The translations under genes and the position numbers were made by a program. DNA of 64,000 bases from Alteromonas sp. 5E99-2 (lineage in GTDB: Bacteria > Pseudomonadota > Gammaproteobacteria > Enterobacterales > Alteromonadaceae), in contig NZ_JAFNJE010000003.1 of NCBI RefSeq assembly GCF_017368475.1, positions 62,001-126,000 on the forward strand, given 5' to 3'. This document shows positions 20,301 to 28,135 of this stretch, piece after piece. The notes beneath the pieces were generated by a model that was not told where the DNA came from, ran no database searches, and saw only the letters and a program-made list of their open reading frames with translations. Each line of letters begins with the position of its first letter. Position 1 is the stretch's first letter.

Positions 20301-20831
20301 AGAGGCCTAGCGGTATTTAATGACCTAGAAAAAGAGCAAGAAGCTATTCTTTCCAATCGCAGTTTGTTGGACGATCCATGCCCGGTTGAACCATTAATCA
20401 AGAAAGCGACCAATGCGTTGAGAGATGGTGTTACCGCTCACAGAGCAAATTACGAAGAAGAATATCAAGCATGTATGTCTGATCTATTAGATGACGAAAA
20501 CTGGCAACAGCTTGATGAAGCCAAACGTGATTCATTCTTAGCTAATCGCAACCTTGCAGATATCCCAAGTATCAATGTGAGTGAATTAGACGAGGTACTA
20601 AATTCGTTAGACGAAATAAGCTTTAACCAATGGAATGACAAAACAGCCGCATTACCTGGAATTTTCAGCCAAGTGTTAAAAGACGCGATCACAGAGCTTC
20701 AACCTAAAACGCAATACTGTCGTTTAAATAAGCCAATTATAAAAACAGAACAAGAATTACAAGATTGGCTGAAATATGTGGAGTCAGAACTCCGAACTCA
20801 ATTGGATAATGGACCTGTAATGCCGTCTTAA
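17358..20831 (+). CDS. brxC: BREX ATPase BrxC
   Basis: The 1157-residue protein is the large P-loop ATPase of BREX. Walker A is FFGSGKSH (about residues 77-84) and Walker B is LVVLDEVQQY (Asp at about 272). A sensor-like FVATGQSAL follows at about 308. Long helical and linker regions make up the rest, and the length is typical of BrxC/PglY. The protein is an AAA-type motor required for both phage exclusion and, in some systems, host methylation. It has brxB upstream and pglX 77 bases downstream. No frameshift or internal stop is present. Confidence 0.93.
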   Translation: MLNKDIFVNNPVESRLANNGVAQVKDDTSQGALETLEYELRTFVCDGAYAKGMDSILSNYLSALKINSEQPGVWISGFFGSGKSHLAKMLRTLWTNQTLNDGSHARSAAELPQDITVLFDELTTLSVSNGGLHAASGTLGAGAGDKVRLAFLGIIFKSAGLPEQYHLARFVMWLKSEGVFEQVKAFVETKAKAKEGIDTWTKELKNLHVSPIMADAILQSIPGIGADIKEVREMLRAQYKIVDDVTNAEMVTAIVDAISNDGELPLTLVVLDEVQQYIGDNVQKAFDVQEVVETCSGAGALKSKLLFVATGQSALSGMANLQRLMGRFQVPVQLEDTDVDSVIRKVILQKKETAKPLVKTVVDDNLGEISRHLRGSTIEHNQDDEKWMVPDYPLLPVRRRFWERILPALDRTGTGSQLRNQLRVVHEALKTTAEKELGYVVPADYLYDQISTNLLQTGVISKDIYETISRKRGGNEDEQLQGRLLALILLISKLPAEMEYGIHATVESLSDLLLEDLQNDKHKLRALVPKMLAVLEDEHLIMARDSENGREFSLQTVESQAWYDEFRRQESDLMGNPQILESFRAKEIQSYIRKQVAQARITQGEVAEPRPITVYFEPELPAEAKNRISAWAPELTEKQFNDQSRGDAPDNATIYIYVPSSHRSELQKAIVEYKAAENTLEVRGRATTEAGKDAMQAMETRLNEAERARKNLLKDIFSGIQVRLAGGQVVEGDTLSDQIQNGGELACQRLFHKFKMADNRGWAKVYDAASRIADPNALEKVEYNGEADKHPVCAEVHRYIGAMKLGKDIRDNFKGAPYGWSNDVIDGALYAMLAAGVLKASDTQERAIDAKSLDRSSVTQTKFRPEKVTLSKVQLIKVRGVISTLLEDACNSGEEVTKLPLAIINAKQLANLAGGSAPLPIAPSTKLLSELEMYSGNDQLQKAFEHKDQLLADFENWKRLADKAQQRSKLWQKLLSAMDYCRGLAVFNDLEKEQEAILSNRSLLDDPCPVEPLIKKATNALRDGVTAHRANYEEEYQACMSDLLDDENWQQLDEAKRDSFLANRNLADIPSINVSELDEVLNSLDEISFNQWNDKTAALPGIFSQVLKDAITELQPKTQYCRLNKPIIKTEQELQDWLKYVESELRTQLDNGPVMPS

Positions 20832-20908
20832 TATATGGCATTTACAACAACTGGCCACATAATTTTTGCTGGTTAGCGACAGAGATAATAAAAAGTTAGA
20901 GACGAAAT

Positions 20909-23900
20909 ATGAGACAGCCACTGGATAAAGCGCTGAGAAAGAAGCTTGAAGATACAGTAATTAGAGCCCGAGACATTGTAGAAGCCGCAGTGAAGGAAAA
21001 CTTGCAGCGTTTGGGTGTAGCTGATAGCCAAGCACCAAGCTATTTAAAAGACAACGAAAAAGTGCTGCGAAATAAACTACGTGCCCATGCTCGTCAACTT
21101 GGTGATCGCTTATCAGACGGTAAACAAGAAGTAACGCGTTTGACTAATGAAATGGCATACGAGCATTGGCATCGCATGTTATTTGCTCGATTTTTAGAGC
21201 AAAGTAACTTGTTAATGTACGACCCTCAAACGCCGGTTACGTTAGATGAATGTTTTGAGCTTGCCGAAGAGGAAGATGATTGTAAAGACGGCTGGGAACT
21301 CGCAGGACGTTTAGCTCAAAAAATGCTGCCGCAAATCTTCCGCGCTGACTCGCCCGTGTTTGAAGTAAAGCTTTCAATGAACCGTGTTGATGAACTAGAA
21401 AGTTTAATATCAAAGCTCGATCCACAAACCTACCAAGCACAAGACAGCCTCGGTTGGAGTTACCAATTCTGGCAAACCAAGAAGAAAGAAGAAGTAAATA
21501 AATCAGGTGTGAGAATTGGAGCACAAGAGCTAAGTCCTGTTACCCAGTTATTTACAGAACCTTATATGGTGAGTTTTCTGCTCGATAATGCATTAGGTGC
21601 TTGGTGGGCTAATGAACGTCTTACTCGAGATGACTTGACTCGTGCTAACAACGAGCAGGAGCTAAGAGAGTTGGCATCTATTCCAGGGGTTTCTCTGGAA
21701 TACCTTCGCTTTTCTAAAAAAGAAGAGGGTTCAGAGCAATGGCAGCCAGCGGCAGGTACATTTGAAAAATGGCCAGAGCATTTGTCAGAATTAAAAACAC
21801 TTGATCCTTGTTGTGGTTCAGGTCACTTCCTAGTCGCTATATTCCTAATGTTAGTCCCGATGCGAGTGGAATTAGAAGGGTTAACGGAAAAACAAGCCAT
21901 AGATGCAGTATTAAGAGATAACATTCATGGCTTAGAACTTGACCAACGCTGCGTTGAATTAGCTGCTTTTGCTCTAGCTTTAGAGGCCTGGCGCTATCCA
22001 AATGCTGGCGGTTATCGTCAATTGCCTGAACTTCAATTAGCCTGTTCAGGTATGTCGATTGCTGAAGCACAAAAAGAATGGAAAGACTTAGCAAAAGGTG
22101 ACGAAGCATTAACAGATGCAATATCATGGATGCAAATGACATTTAAAGAAGCGCAGACCTTAGGCAGTTTAATAGAGCCTGTTAACGCTTTAGAAGAAAA
22201 CCAAAACCCACCTTGGATGTTATTGGAAAATTCTTTTTTAAAAAGAAATGAGGCTAGTAGTGAAGCCAAAGCTGCAGCGAAAGGGCTAGCTATTGCCGCA
22301 GATCTTTTATCTAATAAATATCAATGGGTGCTCACCAACGTTCCTTATTTAGCAAACAATAAGTTTGATGATGAACTAAAAGATTTTTCAAATGAATTTT
22401 ATCCAAACTCAAAAGCAGATTTGGCGAACATCTTTATTGATAGAATACTAAAACTTTTGACTGATTCAGGTCATAGCCAATTAGTTACACCACAAAATTG
22501 GTTATTCTTATCTAGCTTTCGAAAACAACGAGAAGAATTGTTGACGAAGAATACAATTAAATTTTTGGCAAGGTTAGGAACCAGAGCATTTGATACAATT
22601 AGTGGTGAAGTAGTAAATGTCATATTGACTGCTATTGATAAGTCTTCTTCCGAGACTGAGTCCAATCTTGTAGGGGTTGATGTCAGTATTGATAAAACGG
22701 CAAGTGACAAGGCTAATAGCTTAAGACAGACTCAAATTTTTAAGGTAGAGCATAAAGTATTAATTGAAAGCTCCGGAAGTAAAATTAATTTTGAAAGCCA
22801 AAGTGATATTGAAGAACTATCAAACAATGCAACTAGTAACCTGGGAATTTGCTCTGGTGATTATCCTCGCTTCGGCAGAACTTATTGGGAATGCTCCTTT
22901 CACGATCAAGCTTGGGCACGTCAGTCCACATCAACTAAACAAACTTCTCATTATGGAGGTGGAAGTAATATATTTCTTTGGGAAAAAGGCAATGGCCAGT
23001 TTCTTTCATTTTTAAAGGAAAGACTAGGGGAAGGGGGAATTTATTCTTGGCTAAGAGGTGAAAAAGCTTGGGGTAAAAAAGGCGTAATAGTTAGTGCTAC
23101 AGGAGCTTTACCAGTTACTCTCTATGGGGGCGAACTGTTTGACAATAATGTTTCAGTTCTTATTCCAAATGATCCGAGCTTAATTCCCGCACTATGGTGT
23201 TTTTGTGCAAGTGGAGAGTTTACTACAGAGGTCAGACTCAGAAATCAACAACTTAAGATTACCGATCAGAGCTTTGTTGAAATTCCTTGTGATTTAAATG
23301 CCTGGAAAAAAGTTGCAGCTGATAAATACCCCAATGGACTTCCTCTACCATATTCAAATGATTCAACTCAATTGATCTTTCACGGTCATCCATGCGCATC
23401 AGTTATTTGGGGTGAAGAATCTAGAACTACCTCAGCAGATAAATTACGCCAGGATGACACTGTTCTTCAAGTGACTGTTGCTCGTTTACTTAGTTATCAA
23501 TGGCCTGCTGAGCTTGATCCTGAAATGGAACTTGCGCCTGAAATGCGCGAAGTGATGAAGAAGAATGCTGACTTTGCAGATTTAGTTGATGATGACGGTA
23601 TTGTTTGTATCCCTGCCGTCCGTGGTGAGAAGTCTGCAGCCAAACGGTTAGAAGCCATGTTGTTAAAAGCTTATGGCGATGCTTGGGATAGCTCGGTCGA
23701 AACTAGCTTACTTAAAACGGTTAAAGCCAAAGATTTAGAGAGTTGGTTGCGCGATAAATTCTTTGAACAACATTGCAAACTTTTCCAACACCGTCCGTTT
23801 ATTTGGCACATTTGGGATGGTTTAAAAGATGGCTTCTCGGCTTTAGTTAACTACCACCAGCTCGATCATAAAGGCTTAGAGCGCCTTATTTATACTTATC

Positions 23901-24328
23901 TAGATGATTGGATAAGTAATCAAAAACGTCAACTAGTCGAAGGTTCTGACGGTGCCGATATCCGTTTAACTGCAGCGGAAAATTTAAAAATACAACTAGA
24001 AGCGATATTAGAAGGTGAAGAAGGATTAGATATTTTTGTTCGCTGGAAGTCACTTGAAGAGCAACCTATAGGCTGGAACCCAGATCTAAATGATGGTGTT
24101 CGATTGAATATCCGTCCATTTATGCTTTCCAAAGACGTTGGTAAAAAAGGCGCTGGTGTTTTACGAGCAAAACCGAATATTCATTGGAAAAAAGACCGAG
24201 GCACAGACGTCGAATCAGCCCCATGGTTTAACTTAGGCCTAGAATACGGCGGTAAACAAGGCGATCGTATTAACGAACATCATTTATCGTTGGCGGTTAA
24301 ACGAGCGGCAAAAGAAGCTAAGGAATAA
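20909..24328 (+). CDS. pglX: BREX adenine-specific DNA methyltransferase PglX
   Basis: The 1139-residue protein carries N6-adenine methyltransferase motifs: the SAM-binding DPCCGSGHFL (about residues 298-307) and the catalytic motif as NVPY (Asn at about 477) rather than NPPY. The length and layout, with a long C-terminal target-recognition region, match PglX. In BREX it methylates a non-palindromic site on the host chromosome, and unmodified phage DNA is excluded. The recognition site cannot be read from the sequence. The ORF is intact. The region around 22380-23300 is more AT-rich by eye, which fits a variable specificity region. Confidence 0.94.
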   Translation: MRQPLDKALRKKLEDTVIRARDIVEAAVKENLQRLGVADSQAPSYLKDNEKVLRNKLRAHARQLGDRLSDGKQEVTRLTNEMAYEHWHRMLFARFLEQSNLLMYDPQTPVTLDECFELAEEEDDCKDGWELAGRLAQKMLPQIFRADSPVFEVKLSMNRVDELESLISKLDPQTYQAQDSLGWSYQFWQTKKKEEVNKSGVRIGAQELSPVTQLFTEPYMVSFLLDNALGAWWANERLTRDDLTRANNEQELRELASIPGVSLEYLRFSKKEEGSEQWQPAAGTFEKWPEHLSELKTLDPCCGSGHFLVAIFLMLVPMRVELEGLTEKQAIDAVLRDNIHGLELDQRCVELAAFALALEAWRYPNAGGYRQLPELQLACSGMSIAEAQKEWKDLAKGDEALTDAISWMQMTFKEAQTLGSLIEPVNALEENQNPPWMLLENSFLKRNEASSEAKAAAKGLAIAADLLSNKYQWVLTNVPYLANNKFDDELKDFSNEFYPNSKADLANIFIDRILKLLTDSGHSQLVTPQNWLFLSSFRKQREELLTKNTIKFLARLGTRAFDTISGEVVNVILTAIDKSSSETESNLVGVDVSIDKTASDKANSLRQTQIFKVEHKVLIESSGSKINFESQSDIEELSNNATSNLGICSGDYPRFGRTYWECSFHDQAWARQSTSTKQTSHYGGGSNIFLWEKGNGQFLSFLKERLGEGGIYSWLRGEKAWGKKGVIVSATGALPVTLYGGELFDNNVSVLIPNDPSLIPALWCFCASGEFTTEVRLRNQQLKITDQSFVEIPCDLNAWKKVAADKYPNGLPLPYSNDSTQLIFHGHPCASVIWGEESRTTSADKLRQDDTVLQVTVARLLSYQWPAELDPEMELAPEMREVMKKNADFADLVDDDGIVCIPAVRGEKSAAKRLEAMLLKAYGDAWDSSVETSLLKTVKAKDLESWLRDKFFEQHCKLFQHRPFIWHIWDGLKDGFSALVNYHQLDHKGLERLIYTYLDDWISNQKRQLVEGSDGADIRLTAAENLKIQLEAILEGEEGLDIFVRWKSLEEQPIGWNPDLNDGVRLNIRPFMLSKDVGKKGAGVLRAKPNIHWKKDRGTDVESAPWFNLGLEYGGKQGDRINEHHLSLAVKRAAKEAKE

Positions 24329-24332
24329 ACGG

Positions 24333-26021
24333 ATGTCCAAAAATATCACAGGTGCAGAGTACGCTCTTTCAAAGATCTTTAGTTCAGACTTTGACTATGA
24401 AATTCCGCCTTATCAACGCCCATATGCATGGACAACAGAACAGGCGGGAGAGTTATTCGATGACCTGTTTGATTTCTACCGCCATGAAGAAGATGAAAGC
24501 TACTTTTTAGGAAGCATTGTTTTAGTGAAGGAGGAGAATAAGCCTCATTCACAAGTTATTGATGGTCAGCAACGTCTGACTACTTTAACAATTCTAATAG
24601 CCGCACTGACATCTCTAATTGAAGATGACGAAGCACGCAGTGAATGCTTTTCATATATTCAAGAGCCAGGAAAAAAATTTCAGGGAATACCTTCAAAACC
24701 TCGCTTAGCGCTACGCCAACGAGATAGAGAGTTTTTTGTAAATACTGTACAAGCTCTTAAATTTGAAAGCCTTACAGAGCTTGATGAAGCAACGCTAGCT
24801 AATGAGTCTCAAGTCAATATACGCAGTAATGCGTTATTGTTGCAGAATAAGCTTAGTAAAAGCTTCAATTCAGAAGATTCATTAATTGATTTTGGCGTAT
24901 TTCTAATGACTCGTTGCTTTCTGGTTGCCGTAACATCTCCAAGCCAGCAATCAGCCTTTCGAGTGTTTTCCGTATTGAATAATCGAGGTTTAGACCTACT
25001 CCCTTCTGATTTAATAAAAGCTGACGCCATTGGAAAGATTGCTGAGCAAAAACGTGATCAATTTAATGATAAATGGGAAGAAATTGAAGTAGAAACAGGC
25101 AGAGAAGGGTTAAATGATCTTTTAACCTATATTCGAATGATTTATGCGAGAAGCAAATCTAAACGAGCATTGCTCGAAGAGTTTAGAGAGCATGTATTAT
25201 CCCAAACGCCAGATCCGGAAGTATTAATTAATGAAGTTATCACTCCTTTTGCTGACGCTTATTTAATTGCCAGAGATTGTATTTACCAATCAAGTAATAA
25301 TGCTGGAGATATTAACCAGACTTTATATTGGTTAAACAGGATAGATAACTCTGACTGGTTACCTGTGGCGATTAGTTATATTGCCAAGTATGGCTCAGAT
25401 AGTGACGCTGTAATTGATTTTATTGCAAAGCTAGAGCGATTAGCCGCTAAATTACATGTATGTGCAGCAAATATTAATCAAAGAATTGAGCGCTATGCTG
25501 AAGTGATACAAGAGATACAACACTTAAACAATTCAGCGATTGATTCCGTTGAATTAAGGAAGAGTGAAATAGAAGACTTTATAAATGCAATTAATGGCAA
25601 CGTGTATTTGTTGACAGCTCGGAGACGTAATTACCTTATTCTTCGTACAGACTCTTTCTTAACTGATGGTGCCGCTAGATATAACCACTCAGTACTGACT
25701 ATTGAACATGTTTTACCTCAAACAGTTGAAGAAGGCAGTGAGTGGGAAGCTAATTGGCCAGATGTTGAAGAAAGAAAGGCTTGGACGCATCGATTGGCAA
25801 ATTTAGTACCCTTAACACAACGCAGAAACTCACAAGCATCTAACTTTGAATTTGAAAGAAAGAAAAACGCTTACTTTGGTGGGAAAAGTGGTGTTTCATC
25901 TTACGTACTAACCACTCAAGTACTTAAAGAACCGGTGTGGACACCTGACGTATTACAGCGTCGCCAACAAGAATTAGTAGAGCTTTGTAAAAAGCATTGG
26001 GATCTCAATGTTAATTATTAA
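24333..26021 (+). CDS. brxU: GmrSD-like type IV restriction enzyme (DUF262/DUF1524; BrxU-like)
   Basis: The 562-residue protein fuses a DUF262 domain (IPPYQRPYAW at about 22-31, DGQQRLTTL at about 74-82, and a NNRGLDLLPSDLIKADAIG block) to a C-terminal DUF1524 HNH-type nuclease domain (IEHVLPQ, about 463-469, then NLVPL and N..AS.FEF..K). Such enzymes use NTP hydrolysis to cut phage DNA with modified cytosines. BrxU of the pEFER BREX island is of this type and sits beside pglX and pglZ, the same place as here. It starts 4 bases after pglX and overlaps pglZ by 14 bases. Confidence 0.88.
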   Translation: MSKNITGAEYALSKIFSSDFDYEIPPYQRPYAWTTEQAGELFDDLFDFYRHEEDESYFLGSIVLVKEENKPHSQVIDGQQRLTTLTILIAALTSLIEDDEARSECFSYIQEPGKKFQGIPSKPRLALRQRDREFFVNTVQALKFESLTELDEATLANESQVNIRSNALLLQNKLSKSFNSEDSLIDFGVFLMTRCFLVAVTSPSQQSAFRVFSVLNNRGLDLLPSDLIKADAIGKIAEQKRDQFNDKWEEIEVETGREGLNDLLTYIRMIYARSKSKRALLEEFREHVLSQTPDPEVLINEVITPFADAYLIARDCIYQSSNNAGDINQTLYWLNRIDNSDWLPVAISYIAKYGSDSDAVIDFIAKLERLAAKLHVCAANINQRIERYAEVIQEIQHLNNSAIDSVELRKSEIEDFINAINGNVYLLTARRRNYLILRTDSFLTDGAARYNHSVLTIEHVLPQTVEEGSEWEANWPDVEERKAWTHRLANLVPLTQRRNSQASNFEFERKKNAYFGGKSGVSSYVLTTQVLKEPVWTPDVLQRRQQELVELCKKHWDLNVNY

Positions 26022-28053
26022 TTACTTAATTGAGCAGCTTAGAAATTCTGCAACCTATAATAAATCAGTACAAGTCGCTCCTGCAGCTATATTGTGGACA
26101 GACATTGATAAGCAGTGGCAGTCTGCTATGCCGTTTATCAAACAGCATTTGCCAGAGTTAATTGAACTCGGAGACTATAAACCTGAAGAAAGGATTGGCC
26201 CAGCAATTTGGGTGAAGTGTGCTATTGCAGGAAAACTAGATGACTGTATTTTGCCTGAAGATAAAACGCCTATTATTTATTTACCTGGAGTAGGTAGAAA
26301 GGAACTAAGGGCAATTGAATCTTGTCCAGACTTTTTAAAGCCGTTAGCTGAACTTCAATATAGAGGATGTTGGTGGGCTTATAATACGGCTGGTAGGGAC
26401 TGGACAGTTTCTTCTTTTCTGACAAACCCTAAAGTGGGTATTGAACTTGACCTTGCCAAAGATAAGAGTACCCAGCAGGCGATATTGAATGTATTACCTG
26501 ATCTGCTAGAAACACCTGATGCCAATCTGAAAGGGAAAAAGTTAGAATCTGAAGATTTCATTTCTTTGGTGTTGGATGACCCAACAAAAGATATTTTAGG
26601 TTGGTTAAATGATCCAAGCGAGAAGCGCTCTCAATGGCAAGACTCTAAATGGGATATTTTTCTACAGTCATGCCAATCACAATTTTCTTTTACTCCTGAT
26701 GAAAAAAGTATACCTGCGGCTTTAAAACTTTTATGTGCTGCAGAAGGAGAGTGGCAAGCAGTTTGGCAGCGATTTGAAGATACCGCTGGCAACTTACCAT
26801 TGTTGGTAGAAAAACTTAAAACCGTTGAAGCAGATGGCTTAGCGGTTGTTAATCCAGAAAATTACTTTTCAGAAAACATTAAAGACGAAGCGGCTATTGA
26901 GTCGTATTTTTTTGCTGTTGATGAAAAGCCTCGTGACACTATTAGCCAGGAGTTAGTGGCGCTTTGGACAGAGCAAAAAGGCCGAAAAGATTGGATCTGG
27001 TATAACCTTGGGCATTGCGGTTGGTTACAAATTCTTGAATATGTAACTCGTGCTATTGAGCATACTGAAATTGTGTATTCAGGCACTACGCCAGAGATGA
27101 TGGCAAGTCATTATCAAGAACGTTTTTGGCAGGCTGATCAATGTGTTATTAAGGCGATGTATTTAGCTAAGGATATTCATCAGCAAGAAGTTGTAGCTAA
27201 GCTTTTAGGTATAATTTATTCGCCCTGGTTAGAGCAAACGACATTACGCTTTCAGCAATTAGTGGAGCAACATGGTTACCCTGGTAATAAAAACCAAGTT
27301 AAAGAGAGCACTGCAAACTACAGTGTCGGTGGGCAGGTAGTATTTTTTGTTGATGGATTGAGATTTGATACGGCAAAAATATTAGAAGAAAAGTTAAATG
27401 ATAAAGGTGTAACATCAGAATTAAATTCTAAATGGTCAGCCATTCCTTCGCTAACAGCAACAGCAAAAGCTGCGGTAACGCCAGTAGCTAACATGCTTAC
27501 AGGTATTGAAGAGAATGATGATTTCATTCCGTCCGTTAGTTTGAATAAATCTTCATTTAGTAGCCATCATTTAAAACGATTGCTTGATGAAAAAGGTTGG
27601 CAATACCTTGATGGTTTAGAAACAGGTGACCCTAAAGGGTTTGCATGGGTTCAGACCGGTGATTTAGATCATATGGGGCATGAACAACAAAGAAAAATGC
27701 CTTTGTTTATAGATCAAATCTTAGATGATGTGGTTGCAAGAGTTGTAAGCCTGTTTGATGCAGGGTGGATGAATATAAAAATAGTGACAGACCACGGCTG
27801 GCTCTGGGTTCCTGATGGGCTTCCTAAAGGTGAATTACACAAATCTTTAGGTAAAAACCGCCAGCGTCGGTGTGCTATTTTAAAAGATAATGTTCAACAC
27901 GATGGCATGGTTATGCCTTGGTATTGGAACCCTTCGGTATCTGTAGCTCTTGCCCCAGGTATATCAGCATTCGTGAAAGGCGACCACTACAATCATGGTG
28001 GCCTTTCAATTCAAGAATGCTTGACACCTGAACTACTATTGACGAAAATCTAA
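26008..28053 (+). CDS. pglZ: BREX alkaline phosphatase-superfamily protein PglZ (short form)
   Basis: The 681-residue protein has the PglZ metal-site signatures: FFVDGLRFD (Asp at about 449), TDHGW (Asp at about 595) and a late NHGGLSIQE block. These are the alkaline-phosphatase-superfamily positions. PglZ is a core BREX component with reported nuclease/phosphodiesterase activity in some systems. At 681 residues it is shorter than the roughly 830-870 of the common type-1 form. I infer that it belongs to the alternative (type B) branch, not that it is truncated, because the C-terminus is intact. It is the last gene of the BREX operon. Confidence 0.9.
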   Translation: MLIINYLIEQLRNSATYNKSVQVAPAAILWTDIDKQWQSAMPFIKQHLPELIELGDYKPEERIGPAIWVKCAIAGKLDDCILPEDKTPIIYLPGVGRKELRAIESCPDFLKPLAELQYRGCWWAYNTAGRDWTVSSFLTNPKVGIELDLAKDKSTQQAILNVLPDLLETPDANLKGKKLESEDFISLVLDDPTKDILGWLNDPSEKRSQWQDSKWDIFLQSCQSQFSFTPDEKSIPAALKLLCAAEGEWQAVWQRFEDTAGNLPLLVEKLKTVEADGLAVVNPENYFSENIKDEAAIESYFFAVDEKPRDTISQELVALWTEQKGRKDWIWYNLGHCGWLQILEYVTRAIEHTEIVYSGTTPEMMASHYQERFWQADQCVIKAMYLAKDIHQQEVVAKLLGIIYSPWLEQTTLRFQQLVEQHGYPGNKNQVKESTANYSVGGQVVFFVDGLRFDTAKILEEKLNDKGVTSELNSKWSAIPSLTATAKAAVTPVANMLTGIEENDDFIPSVSLNKSSFSSHHLKRLLDEKGWQYLDGLETGDPKGFAWVQTGDLDHMGHEQQRKMPLFIDQILDDVVARVVSLFDAGWMNIKIVTDHGWLWVPDGLPKGELHKSLGKNRQRRCAILKDNVQHDGMVMPWYWNPSVSVALAPGISAFVKGDHYNHGGLSIQECLTPELLLTKI

Positions 28054-28066
28054 CGAAAAAGCGTAT

Positions 28067-28109
28067 AAAGGCCGTGTGGTAGAACACGGCCTTTACTGAG
28101 CTCAGTAAA
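28067..28109. terminator. Convergent terminator with overlapping 18-bp palindrome
   Basis: A perfect 11-bp stem (28067-28077 with 28084-28094, 6-base loop) ends in CTTT. Immediately after it, overlapping by three bases, is a perfect 18-bp palindrome (28092-28109, centre GAGCTC). The site lies between the convergent pglZ and helicase genes and can serve as terminator for both strands. Confidence 0.8.
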
Positions 28110-28135
28110 CAAGTGAGGCTTTAAATGTACGCGCT

